Source: Wurfbainia villosa (Eukaryota; Streptophyta; Magnoliopsida; Zingiberales; Zingiberaceae). Taken from it: DNA of 64,000 bases. Under the pieces are notes generated by a model. It saw only the letters and a program-made list of their open reading frames with translations, had not been told where the DNA came from and ran no database searches. Numbering within the stretch: position 1 is the stretch's first letter; each line of letters opens with the position of its first letter. This document shows, piece after piece, positions 32,746-44,486 of the stretch. A program made the position numbers and the translations under genes. The stretch lies in NCBI GenBank assembly GCA_025175895.1, contig CM045987.1, forward strand, positions 37,474,113 through 37,538,112, given 5' to 3'.

Positions 32746-35612
32746 TGTTGGATTGAAAAAGAGTGCTAGAGGGGGGGGGGGTGAATAACTCACGTAAAAT
32801 TTATTTTATTTTTCGTTCAATAAAAATAAAGTAAAGAGTTGCACAATGGAAAAGTAAATGAAAAGTTTATTTTTACTTGGTTCACAACCTAACGATTGCT
32901 AATCCAAGGCCCTTGCGATCCTAGACTGCGTACCGAGGGAAATTCACTAACAATCTCCTCCTTGTTGGAGGTAGAAGATGACGATTACAAACCAACGAAA
33001 AACTTGAGGTAGAGGAACAATCCCACCTATCCTCGTTACAATCAAAAGATCAATAAAAACAACTTTAATACACTAAATAGAAATGGAAACTTTAAACACT
33101 TATACCGACAACGAGTAGATGTTTAACTTACGATCGTGTCATCGGCGTTCCAACAGCGTATCGACATAGTAGAGGCATCGTAGAGTAGTAGCATTGTGGG
33201 ATCACTTTGTAAGCACTTAGATTACCTAAAGAGGTGAAACCCCCCTTCTTTTATAGCCTTGGAAGCTCCCCCAATGCTCAGTTCCAGCTTATGGTCAAAG
33301 AACCTTATCTCCCCAAGATAAGTGGAGCTTATCTTGACTCTCCTCGAGGTTGGAAATTCGAATGACAGTCGACTGCTGCCCTTATCAATTTGACTGATAA
33401 CCAGTAGTGGACTGCTATAAGCCAAGAGTCGACTGGTGGCTAGGGTTATCGACTGTACTAAAGAATGAACTCAAAATAAAAACAATAAAAGTGAATTCAA
33501 CGACAACTTACCATCCGATCTCGACTGAGACCTTCCACGGGAAGTCTTAGTCAGATCGCTGCCTAAGGATGTCCCCGTATGGAGGACCCTGAAGGTTGAA
33601 GCTTCACTTCTCGCTTCACCTTGATCGTTTGTGCATGGAGATCCGATCACACGTCCCCGGATAAAGACGGATCACCCAAGCAACCGAACCATCATCGTGC
33701 TATTTGATTAGACTGGTCGCTTGAACAAACTTGTTGTTCAAGCAACCTGCCTCTTTTCCTCGACTAGCCACGAAATAGATGATGTATGGATCGCCGATTT
33801 TTGTGTTTATCTTCAGGGTCCATGATCATACAATTGTAAACAATTACAAATATAATACAAAAGAACAAAAGGAAACCAAATAAAGAATTATACCTCTTGT
33901 TTACCTCTTAGTCTTCTATCGTATGACCTATCCTCCTCTTGGACGTCGTGTGGGCGACGATCTTCCAAGAGTCGAAGCCTCCTAGATCTCTATCTTCCCT
34001 TCCATGCTTGCTTCGAACAAAGGGAATAAATTCTCCCTTCTTCTCCTTACTTGTGCCGACCACCACAACCCAATTGTTGTTGCCGCCGGCCCTAAGGAGA
34101 GGGAGAAGACGCCGGCCAAGAGAGCAATAGCTCTTATTGCCACCGACCCTTGGAGAGGGAGGAGAGGCGCTGGCTATAGGGGATGGAGTGGATGAAGGTG
34201 TGGGCCCGCCAAGGAGGAGCAAGAGCCAAACCCTAGCACACCTTGTAGCTGTCGGCCCTAGAAACCAAAACAAAATCTTCTTGCCGCCCAAACCTCTCCC
34301 ACACCAACTCCAAAAAAACCCATGCACAACTCGTTGTGTTCCCTTGCCGCCCAAGCCTTGAAAACTATTTATAGATTTTGCTCAAGCCTCCTTTTAATCA
34401 TGTTCGTTGGATCTAGGCTTCTTGAGGGTTTTAATAGGCTACAATAGGGACCATGAGGAGGAGTTGGATCTTGGCCACCCAATGGATCCGACCCACATAA
34501 AATCTAATCCATTAATGATAATCCATTCCACTAGAGGACTATCATTTATCTACCTCACCAACTCCCATAATTAAATATGGGCTCCATATATTAATTGTAC
34601 AAATCTCTTCCCGTGTTTAAGATATCGAATGTCCGTTAATTAATTAATTTACTGATAATTAATTAATCAACATCTAACTCCATGAGTAGTACCACTCAAC
34701 CTTATCATCATGCAGGACCAAGTCCACCTGCAGGATTTACATGATGATCCTTTTGAGCTCCTCAAGGGGACATCATCATCCTAATATATAGGACATGGTT
34801 TCCTCCTATAATCAACGGCACACCATGTAAATAATATCATTTCCCAACTTACTGGGCATATTGATTTAATCCATATAAATCTCACCCTTTGGTAAATCAA
34901 AGAAATAAATACTAAGTACATGTGCTCATTATTATATCGGGATTAAGAGCATGTACAACATAATATCCGAGGTCCGATTCAATTATGTAGTCAGCAATAA
35001 ATTGAATTACCTCTATGTCGGTCCTGCTCAATACACCTAAGTGTTCTAGTGTAACTCTATGTTCAAGACAAAACAATACCAAGCTACACTACAACCATGC
35101 CAATGGTTTTTCCAAAACCATCTTGGTTGTGAGCCTCTACTTATACTCTACAAGGAACTGATAACATGATCTTCTACGTGACACCATACACCATGTTATC
35201 TACAATGTAAAGTATTAGACAATATGCATAATTATAAATATGCAAACAATGATCATGTAATTCTTATTTTAAAAATAAAGATGTTCATACAAAGGCTAGA
35301 CTTTCAATATACATCCCAACTGACCCGACCTTACATTCACTCAAACACGAGCTTACCTTAGGTCCTTTTATGACTTGTAGCTTTACTTCAGGTCTCCACC
35401 TGGGTTCTTTGGCTCCATTCGAAGTTCTCCCGGTGTCGTCCGACCACCACGGTTTCTAGACTCGGGATTCTTTGAGTGTTTTTGACCTTCAGCTCAGCTT
35501 AACCATTCCTGCACACTTGTATCAGCTCGTTAGACAACAATATGACCTTAGCTTTGGGTCTTTGCCATAATCAAATTCTAGGTTCGATTATCTAGTGTCT
35601 ATTGCACCAACA
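32746..35612 (-). repeat. S2 3' LTR (interrupted)
   Basis: About 1130 bp in two pieces (32746-33589 and 35327-35612). On the minus strand it starts TGTTGGTGCAATAG and ends AATCCAACA. A TATA box (minus CTATAAAAG) lies at 33248-33256. It contains GTCGACTG words (AGTCGACTG near 33365-33440), shared with 49620-49720. Confidence 0.88.
33590..35321 (-). mobile_element. family-C copia solo LTR (in S2 LTR)
   Basis: 1732 bp, flanked by GACCC at 33585-33589 and 35322-35326. The minus-strand first base is A (forward 35321 is T), a mutated TG terminus. It contains essentially one unit of the 27-bp repeat near 34400. Confidence 0.9.
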
Positions 35613-35627
35613 ATCTCCCCCTTTTTT
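35613..35627 (-). other. S2 polypurine tract
   Basis: Minus strand AAAAAAGGGGGAGATT next to the 3' LTR. Confidence 0.88.
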
Positions 35628-36414
35628 ATCTATGACAAATCGACACAAAGTTAAGGAAAAATAAATGCGCATTAATGAAATGATTATGAAATAAGCATAA
35701 ATGTGAAAGAGGCATTAATGCATAACTTAGTAAGTTAGTGAGAGTAACTTAGTAAGTTATCATAAGTAAGAGTATGAGTAAAACTCTTTTTCAAGTCCTC
35801 CCCCTTGAGGTAACCTCCCCCTTAACCTTAGGTGAGTACTTGAAAAAGCATCTTAGCTCTCCCCCTTAACGGTTTCAACTTAAGTAATCAAGATTACTAA
35901 CATTGGTTTAAATGTATAAGTTAAGTTATCAAAAATTAATTTTTGATCCCTTAACTTTGGCCTTTTCTCCCCCTTTTACCATAAATCAAAAAGTGTGGGG
36001 GTTTATAGAAAAAACTTTTCGAAACACAGTGATTATGTTTTATAAGTCCAAGCATTTTCCTATTAGATTTTGAAAATAATACTTTAAACATAAGCTCAAC
36101 TAAGAGAATGCTCAACTCTATTCGACTCGATTGATATAGAATGATCAATAAGTCCTTATTAGAGTTGGTTAATTTATATAATTATACTCCATGGTTCATG
36201 TCGATGCATTAGATCAACCTCTGGAACCAGGAGTGAGGTCCTAACATCTCATGCCCATCTACGTGGCTAAGTACACAAATACATTAGTCCTATGTGTTGT
36301 GAGATGTATTGACTCCTTAAATCTATAGATGCATGCTTTCTAGGGTAAGCCCAAGGCTATTTCCATTTTGCATGAAAAGTAAATAGAGTATAGTAAAAAT
36401 ATAAGTTTTATGTC
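35628..36414 (-). other. S2 region between RNase H and polypurine tract
   Basis: No ORF of the SIRE envelope-like type. It holds four more PPT-like tracts (minus AAGGGGGAG) at about 35798-35805, 35813-35822, 35857-35868 and 35966-35977. Confidence 0.7.
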
Positions 36415-37760
36415 CTACTCTATTACGCACATACCTAATTTACGTCTAAGCATACTAAATTCTACTTCAGGTAAAGGTATGGTAAACAAGTCTACTAGGT
36501 TCGATTTGGACTCCACGTATTTGAGTTGTATGGTCCCGTTAGCTACACGTTTTCGAATAAAGTAATGTTTGACTTCTATATGTTTGGTTCTAGAATGACA
36601 GATTGGGTTTTTGGTTAAATTAATTGAACTAATATTGTCGATGTAAATTTTAGTGTTGTTAAAGTTTAACTTAAAGTCTTGGAGAGTGTGTTTCATCCAA
36701 AGAAGCTGAGCTACACACTCACCCATCGCGACGTATTCGACTTCAGTGGTAGATAAGACAACATAGTATTGCTTTCTACTACACCAATTCACTAGACTCG
36801 AGCCGAGGAATTGACAACAACCATTCGTGCTCTTTCTATCGAGTTTACTACTGGCATAATCTGAGTCAGAGTAGCTGATTAGTTTGAACTCGTTACATCT
36901 AGGGCATCAAATTTCTACGTTTAGTGTACCCTTTAGGTATCTAAGGATACATTTAACTAATGTTAGGTGCGACTTCTTAGCACAAGTTTGAAACCTTGCA
37001 CACATACTTACTGCGAATAATATATCGGATCGACTCACAGTTAAGTACAGAAGACTACCTATTGCACTCCTATAGTATTTAAGATCTATTGGTTTGCCTT
37101 CTAAGTCTTCTCCTATATTAACATTTGTGGCCATCGGTGTATTTATTACCTTAGCATTTTGCATTCCGAATTGATTAATTAATTCCTTAGCGTATTTATG
37201 TTGGTGTAAGTAAATTCCCTTTTTAGTTTGTTTAATTTGTAAACCTAGGAAAAAAGTTAATTCTCTTACTAAGTTCATTTCAAATTCACTTTCCATTAGT
37301 GAAATGAATTCGTTTAGTAGGATTGAGTTGGTTGTTCCAAAAATTATATCATCTAAGTAAATTTGGGCAATAAAGATTTCTTTACCTATGGATTTTACGA
37401 AGAGGGTTGGGTTGACTAGGCCTTGGCTAAACCCTTTAGACTTGAGATAAATAGAAAGCCTTTCATACCAAGCTCTAGGAGCTTGTTTTAGTCAATATAA
37501 GGCTTTCTTAAGTTTAAAAACATGGTCAGGTTTGTCTAAGCTTTCGAATCCTAGGGGTTGGCTAACATAGACTTCTTCCTTAATAATTCCATTTAAGAAT
37601 GCTAACTTCACATCTATTTGAAATAGTTTAAATCGTCAATGTGTAGCATAGGCTAATAACATTCTGATTGATTCTAGTCTAGCTACGGGGGCATAGGTTT
37701 TGTCATCATCTAACCCCTCTACTTGACTAAATCCTTTTGTAACCAATCTCACTTTATTTC
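36415..37760 (-). pseudogene. pol: S2 pol: RT and RNase H
   Basis: RNase H (36415-36900) keeps STTEVEY, IYIDN and the closing LFTIPLPEVEF; its start has a stop near 36908. RT is open at 36907-37296 (FFLGLQIKQT, NTPMATN, SAIGSLLYL) and continues upstream with the YLDDIIFG active site, SIYLKSKGFSQG and stop codons (one in the ALYGLKQAP box). It is the same family as S3, with independent lesions. Confidence 0.9.
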
Positions 37761-39398
37761 TAACTACTTCACCTTTGTCATCGAGTTTGTTACGACCCAC
37801 TTTTTTCCAATCATCGATTTATCTTTAGGCGGTTGTACTAATTCCCAAACTTCATTCCTATTGAATTGAGCTAGCTCTTCTTGCATAGCAATAATCCAAT
37901 TGGTATCAAGAAGAGCTTGTTCAATTGATTTGGGTTCGATTTTTGAGATTAAAGAGATTTGACTAAGGTTTCTATATGATGCTATAGTTCGAACCCCTAG
38001 GTTGGGATCACCTATCACTTGATCAATAGGATGATTCGATTGTAACCTAGAATGACTCGAGTTAGGATTTATACTAGACTCATTTTCATGGTCAGATTCG
38101 GGTCTAGTGTTAATCAGTTCATCAATTGGTTCTACTACGGATTTTGTGGTTTTATCTCCTTCGTCGAATACAACATTAATGGTTTCTTCAATTTTAAGAG
38201 TTTCATTATTGTAGACTCTATAGGCTCTACTTGTGGTTGAATATCCTAAGAATATTCCGGTATTTATTTTAGAGGTGAATTTGCCTAGGTAGTCCTCAAT
38301 ATTTAGGATATGTACCTTACATCCAAATACCCTAAAGTATTTATGTTAGGTACTATACCATGGTAGATTTCGTATGAGGTCTTAAGGTGTCTCTTGATTA
38401 GTAGGATTCTATTTTGGACATAACACATCGTACTAACAGCTTCTGCCCAAAACCCATCGAGTAGGTTGTACTCGTTTAACATGGTTCTGGCGGCTTCTTA
38501 TAGGGTTCTATTCTTTGGCTTGACTAGACCATTTTGTTATGGGGTTGTAGGACAGGAGAATTCATGATGGTATCCGTTTAAGTTATAGAAGTCAGTGAAC
38601 CTATGTATTTCAAATTCACCACCATGATCACTTCTAAGTCTTTTAATCTTAAGGTTCTTTTCATTTTCTATTAATTTACATAATTTGGTCTATAGTATCA
38701 CTTTTGTGTTTAAGGAATCTAACCCAGGAAAACCTAGAGTAGTCGTCAATTATGACTAAGCAAAATTGACTTCTGTTTAGTGACTTGGCTCCATGAGAAT
38801 CGAATAGATCCAAGTGTAGGAGCTCAAGAACACTTTTGGTTCGATCTTGGTTAGTTAGTTGATGTTGTACCCTAGTTTATTTACCTTGTTGACAAGCATT
38901 ATAGATTTTATTATCCATGTTGTTAAGGTTTGGCAAGCCTCTGACTAAACCACTCTGACTCACCTAATGAATGAGTCTTGGGTGCAAGTGGCCGAGTCGT
39001 CGGTGCCACAACCAAGATTCCTCTTGTTGTGTCATAAGACACTTGGTTGAGAAGTTGGATAAATTAATTGTGTAGATATTGTTATTCCTAGTTCCTTTAA
39101 GTATTGTTTTAGAGGTTTCATTATTTTTAATTAAGCATTCATTTTCTAAGAATATAACCTTATAGTTGTTGTCACACAATTGTCTTACACTAAGTAAATT
39201 ATACTCAAAATTTTTGACTAATAAAATATTTCGAATTGTAAGGTTAGATTTTAGCTCAATATCACCTGATCCGATGATTTTGAGTTTGTCATTGTTTCCG
39301 AAAGCTACCGATCCTTGACTCTTGAATCTAAGCTTCGAAAATTTCAGTCAGTCTCCAGTCATGTGTCGGGAGCACCCACTGTCCAACATCCATTGATC
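37761..39398 (-). pseudogene. pol: S2 pol: protease, integrase and linker
   Basis: Order on the minus strand: protease site MLDSGCSRHMTGD (about 39390-39350), zinc finger WHRRLGH (38964-39179 open), integrase core RSDHGGEFE near 38620, linker with NHPIDQVIGDPN, then the start of RT (WELVQPPKDKS). Many stops. No family-C LTR is present at the point where S3 and S5 have one. Confidence 0.88.
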
Positions 39399-39965
39399 CT
39401 ACACATATAGTAGTTGGATCGGATATTAGAATTTGAGAATTGGTTGAAGTTTATTAGTCCTAGAGTCATCTCTCCCTTTCTACATGATCAAACATGTTAT
39501 CCTTATGTGTTATATGAGATGACTTCAATTTTACTTGATTAAATTTAATGAATTGAACCTAATCAACCTTGGGTTAGATTTGGATTTAACCCTAAGCTCG
39601 TCAAGTTGCCTTTTTGAGAAATTGGCTTCCAGGTCGTGGCAAGGCATAAAGATCTTCTTTGATTGGAACCACGACCACTTCTTTAGATAAAGTCAAATTC
39701 AAGAAATCGATTACTTGAGTCATTTAAGATTACTTCTTGGTCTAACTAGTTAAGGATACAACGAGGTAGCTTCAGCTAGTTAAACTTAGTCGAGTGCACC
39801 AAGCTAGATACGCCTTATCTAGTTCAGACACACAAGACTTCGTTTCCCTAACGTACTATCATCTCGCCGCGTCCTAGTACTATGTTGTGAAGATTGATTA
39901 GTTCTAGATTTTATCTAACCGTTCTAAAAATTAAAACAAAATACCTAAGCATGCAAAGTCTAATT
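39399..39965 (-). other. gag-protease spacer of SIRE-like B (copy S2)
   Basis: About 567 bp from the gag stop to ATGTGTAG just before the GATCAATGG codons that lead into the protease. It is aligned throughout with 55961-56465 plus 59751-59815 and with 27783-28287, though diverged. It has no conserved reading frame. Confidence 0.6.
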
Positions 39966-40497
39966 TCAAGTAATGGAACAAACAAATTTAATACTGGCTC
40001 CCCCTGTACCTTTGAATCTATTCGGTCTTTCAACGTAGTGGATTTGGTCCTTGGGAATCCAATACTTGTTAGATTCTAGTTGTGAAATTAAGGCGGTCTT
40101 AGGGACACATGCTTGGACTTATTTTCTATTATGATTTACAATTGACATATATGACCTACTAGTCATATTTGATCTAAACCCTAGTCAAACCTTGTTGTAC
40201 ATGGCCCTTTACGATCCAAGTAGTAGGTCAAGTCCCTTGGATCCCAAAGTAAACCTTTCCAATGTTTGCCTAAGATCTTCGACTTGTCCTTTCAAGAGTG
40301 AGTTCTCAACTTCGAGTTTTTCAACTCGAGTTGAGTCCTCCTCTTGAACTTGACTAGTCAAAGAGGTTAGGGAGACCTCTTAATTAAAGACCGACTTACC
40401 TTGAGTGAACCTTTTACCCGGATACGAATTTGTGGCTTGTCTTGAATAGAGACCTGTCGTCGGATCCGGAGTCGGACTCTTCCTCATGTTCGGTCAG
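39966..40497 (-). pseudogene. gag: S2 gag, C-terminal part
   Basis: Reads YWIPKDQIHYVERP and FVCSIT then TGA, matching the gag of S3. The N-terminal part, including the zinc knuckle, is absent because the sequence switches to the C5 LTR at a CTT word (40498-40500). Confidence 0.8.
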
Positions 40498-41026
40498 CTT
40501 GTTCTCTCTATTCTTGGGGCCGGCGGCATCAATCCTTTGTGGCTTGGTGGTTGGCTCAAGCAAGAAGGGAAGGAGAGTTCTTCTTTCTTTTGATTGAAGA
40601 AGATCTAGGAAGCTTCAACTTGTGGAGGATCTTCGCCCACATGAAGTCTACAAGGAGGTTAGGACATACGATAGAAGATCGAGAGGTATAAAAGTTTTAC
40701 AAGTTTTATTATTGATCTTTGCATGTTCTTATTAATATGTTTGTATGTGTTGATTATACATGTCTACATCCATATGTATTTGTATAATCATGGACCCCGA
40801 AGATAAACACAAAAACTGACGATCCGTCCGTCGTCTATTCTGTGGCTAACCGACTAGAAGAGTTTTGTTGCTTGAACAACTAGTTTGTTCAAGTGATTGC
40901 TCGAGTCGTTAGCACGACGATGAATTGGTTGAGCTTAGGAAACTCATCCCATCCGGATTAGTTTTCATTAGTGAAAATTTTAATCCGGGGACATGGGAGC
41001 CAATGAGCCTCCAAGCAATGCCATCA
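40498..41026 (+). repeat. C5 5' LTR, 3' part only
   Basis: Aligns with 47589-48118 and ends GCAATGCCATCA. The first 1.55 kb or so, including the minisatellite and TATA box, is missing, so this element has no 5' promoter. Confidence 0.92.
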
Positions 41027-41029
41027 AAC

Positions 41030-41041
41030 TGGTATCAGAGC
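41030..41041 (+). other. C5 primer binding site
   Basis: TGGTATCAGAGC, three bases after the LTR end, complementary to initiator-Met tRNA. Confidence 0.93.
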
Positions 41042-41042
41042 C

Positions 41043-42088
41043 ATGGTTTCCGATTTTGTGTGTTTTGGATTCGGTTACTTTCACGCACTTATCATATATT
41101 GTGTATGCCGGATGATAGTAGGATGTGCGTAGGATAACTTTTTGGTTGCAGGCATAAGATCCAACTATTATGGCTATATATGTGTGTATGTGATTGCATG
41201 TGTGTGTGATTGTATATTATTTGAATCCTCGGGGTTGACAAGGCTAAATTAGTATTTAATTTTTGTAATTAAATATGACATTGTTTAGCCACTCATTTTA
41301 GTTTACTTTCGATCTAGATTATTTGTACACTCCTTCATGGAGTATAGGATCGATGGATGTAAATTAAAATAGTTTATCATGGCTCCGATCTCTTTGGTGA
41401 CTTGCGCACGGGAAAAGGTGGAGCGGACATGGTGGCGACACGACGGGACGCATATTGGAGAACAATGCCATAATAGTTGGGAAAATTCTGTTTTTTCCAT
41501 ATTTATTGCTGATGTTTTATATGCATGTTGTGTGTGCTTGAAAATTCCTCACTGACAATTTACTAAGTGGGAGAGGGACATTTTAATTAATTCTCACGGC
41601 CTCCATTACAATTTGACGTGTGATGCAACAAACTTGCGCGTCGGCTCTGAGTGCCTTCCTCCCCATCGGATGAGTTTGTTTGTGGATCACTAGGTCAAAT
41701 AATGGTTATAGGAAATTATTTAGGAGCGTGTGTACTTCCCCATCGGTAAGGCACATAATCCGAGATAATTCCTTTAGTATCGTGTAATGGTGCACACTTA
41801 GATGCAAATAAAAAGTATCCTCCCCATCGGAGTCACTGCTTTTATTTGTAGGGACAAAGAGGAACCAACTATTAATTTTATTTGTCAAAAAGTAAGGTTG
41901 ACAAGAAAATAAAATTAAAGGATTAAACCTCCTCTTACAAATGTAGAATTCGTATACGTCCACACTATCGTGGCATGCGATATTCTCGGTGTTTTGAGGT
42001 GTTGGTTTATTTCGAAATTTTATTGTTTGAGGAATCAATGATATTTGAAATATAATATTTTGATCATTGTGATTCTTAGGTTTTTCAA
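41043..42088 (+). other. C5 untranslated leader
   Basis: About 1 kb between primer site and gag ATG, nearly the same as 63097-64000 in C6. It contains TG repeats near 41180-41220, the purine-rich box AAGTGGGAGAGGGACA near 41565, and an antisense open frame at 41706-42038 that is also open in C6. No sense ORF. It may carry packaging and dimerisation signals. Confidence 0.75.
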
Positions 42089-43297
42089 ATGGCTTTCAAC
42101 CCACTTGCTGTGATATTAAAAGAAAATAAACTTACTGGAACAAATTATATTGATTGGAAAAGAAATTTGGAAATTGTCTTAACTGCAGAGGAGTACAAAT
42201 TTGTACTCTTCGAGGTTTGTCCTCCTAAGCCCACCGATGACTATGATGAAAAGGAGAAAGAAAGTTATAAGAAATGGATCAAGGCAGATGAGATGGCATG
42301 GTGTTACATTTTGGCATCTATGTCAAATGTGTTGCAACATCAGCATCAGGCCATGACCACGACTTATGACATGATGTTCAATCTCAAGGAACTTTTCGGA
42401 CATCAGAGTAGGGCGGCCAGACAGGAGGCTATGAGGAACTTGATGACGACCACCATGATCGAGGGAACACCCGTCAGGGACCATGTTCTCAAGATGATGG
42501 CTCATCTGAATGAGATGGAAGTCCTCGGAGCTGAGATCGATGGGGAAACCCAGGTCGATATCATTCTCCAGTCTCTGCCTAAGAGTTTTGAGCAGTTCCG
42601 CCTCAACTACAACATGAACAAGAGGTTGTATTCGTTGGCGGAGCTTCTGACAGAACTCCAAGCGGCAGAGGGGCTTTTTCGTCAAAGCGCTCAAGCCATG
42701 GTTGCTCAGAAGGTTTCTACTTCTAAACCAAAAGGGAAGAAGAAGAAGAAGCAAGGTGGAGCAAAGAAAGTGGTAGTAAGACCTCAAGCAGGAGTGAAGA
42801 AGCCAAAAGGCAAATGCTTCACTTGCAAGCAGACTGGACATTGGAAGGCGGATTGTCCTCGCCGAAAGAACAAAGGTATATCTTCTTGTTTAGTTGTTGA
42901 AACATGTTTAGCGGTGTTATCTACCAGTACCTGGTGTGTAGATACAAGAGCCACTGATCATGTCTGTAATACTTTGCAGGGGTTCCAGGAAACCCGACGA
43001 CTAGCTGAGGGAGAGATTACCGTCTTCATGGGCAATGCTTCAAAGGTGGCGGCTATTGCAGTGGGAGACGTTTATTTATCTTTTGATAGGAATAAAGTTT
43101 TGTTTTTGCGAAATTGTCATTATGTACCTACTTTTAGAAAGAATCTAATTTCAGTTTCTAAATTGTTTCTGGATGGATTTTCTGTTTCTTTTAATGACAA
43201 AGTTGTTATAAAAAGGAATAGGGAGATTATCTGTTTTGGTACATTGGTTGGCAATTTGTACACCGAAAACTCCCACGATGCATATAGAAGTGAATAA
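42089..43297 (+). CDS. gag: C5 gag and protease
   Basis: 402 codons from an ATG in good position after the leader. Residues 1-220 are a copia Gag capsid region (NYIDWKRNLEIVL, VRDHVLKMMAHLNEME, ILQSLPKSFEQF). A basic Lys-rich stretch (224-255) precedes an intact CCHC knuckle (CFTCKQTGHWKADC, about 259-272). The protease follows with WCVDTRATDHVC: the usual D-T/S-G is D-T-R, so the Gly of the active-site loop is replaced. A frameshift after codon 400 separates it from integrase. Confidence 0.93.
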   Translation: MAFNPLAVILKENKLTGTNYIDWKRNLEIVLTAEEYKFVLFEVCPPKPTDDYDEKEKESYKKWIKADEMAWCYILASMSNVLQHQHQAMTTTYDMMFNLKELFGHQSRAARQEAMRNLMTTTMIEGTPVRDHVLKMMAHLNEMEVLGAEIDGETQVDIILQSLPKSFEQFRLNYNMNKRLYSLAELLTELQAAEGLFRQSAQAMVAQKVSTSKPKGKKKKKQGGAKKVVVRPQAGVKKPKGKCFTCKQTGHWKADCPRRKNKGISSCLVVETCLAVLSTSTWCVDTRATDHVCNTLQGFQETRRLAEGEITVFMGNASKVAAIAVGDVYLSFDRNKVLFLRNCHYVPTFRKNLISVSKLFLDGFSVSFNDKVVIKRNREIICFGTLVGNLYTENSHDAYRSE

Positions 43298-44486
43298 CTC
43301 ATCTTCTAAGTCTAATAAGAGAAAAGAACCTTCGAAAATGAACCATACATATCTTTGACACCTAAGACTTGGTCATATTAACCTGAGTATAATTCAAAGG
43401 TTGATAGCTGATGGACCCTTGGGTTCATTTGTGGTGGAAGATCTCCCAACCTGCGAGTCTTTCTTGGAAGGTAAGATGATAAAGAGGCCTTTTAAGGCTA
43501 AGGGATATAGAGCCAATGATGTATTGGAATTGGTTCATTCTGATTTGTGTGGTCCTATGTCTATCTAGGCTAGAGGTGGCTTTGAATACTTTGTCTCTTT
43601 TATAGATGATTATTCAAGGTATGGATACATTTACTTGATGTGCCGCAAGTCTGAATGTTTTGACAGGTTCAAAGAATTCAAGGCTGATGTGGAGAACCGT
43701 CAAGGTAAAAGTATCAAGACACTACGATCTGATCGTGGTGGTGAGTACCTCTTGGGGGAGTTTAGGAGTTACTTATCAGAGGCTGGGATTGAATCCCAAT
43801 TGTCCGCACCTGGCACACCCCAGTAGAATGGTGTGGCGGAGCGAAGGAATAGGACTCTTATGGAGATGGTCAGATCGATGATGAGTTATTCTGAGTTACC
43901 TGATTCATTCTGGGGGTTTGCTCTGGAAACGGCAGCACACATTCTGAACTTTGTTCCATCTAAGTCAATACCCTCTACTCCCATAGATTTGTGGACTGGG
44001 CGAAAGCCTAGTCTAAGACATATTCGGATTTGGGGTAGTCCAGCACATGTGCTGAAGGGAGATGCTGGTAAGTTGGAATCTCGTACAGAAGTACGCTTGT
44101 TTGTTGGATACCCTAAGGGAATGAAGGGTGGTTTGTTCTATAGTCCTAGATATCAGAAGGTGATCGTGTGTACGAATGCCAAATTTCTAAAGGAGGACTA
44201 TGTGATGAACCACAAGCCCATGAGTAGGATTATTCTTGAGGAGTTGACAGGGGAAGTCCCGACTTCAGTACCACCGGTACAAGAGGAAATACCACAAGTC
44301 ACTGCACCGTGGGTCATTGAGCATACACAGGAGGCACCACGTCATAGTGGGAGGGTTGTTAGACAACCAGAGAGATTCATGTTCTTGGGAGATTCTTCAG
44401 ACTTAGTCCCTGGTAAACATGAACCTGATCCCTGAACATATGACGAGGCACTCCAAGATAGAGATGCGGTATCTTGGCAAAGAGCG
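43298..44486 (+). pseudogene. pol: C5 integrase
   Basis: Starts with a damaged zinc finger (RLGHIN ... CESF, where the last Cys of CX2C is Phe). The core has D in VHSDLCGPM, D in RSDRGGEY and E in NGVAERRNR. Stops TAG 43566-43568, TAG 43824-43826 and TGA 44433-44435 interrupt it; all are single-base changes from CAG- or CGA-like codons by context. The frame is otherwise continuous with RT. Confidence 0.9.

Larger units (their letters stand above)
32746..40497 (-). mobile_element. SIRE-like B element S2, partial
   Basis: Minus strand: 3' LTR (32746-35612, itself split by a family-C solo LTR), polypurine tract, RNase H, RT, integrase, protease, spacer and the C-terminal part of gag. It is cut at about 40498 by the truncated LTR of C5, so the 5' LTR is missing. 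Multiple stops and frameshifts. Confidence 0.88.
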
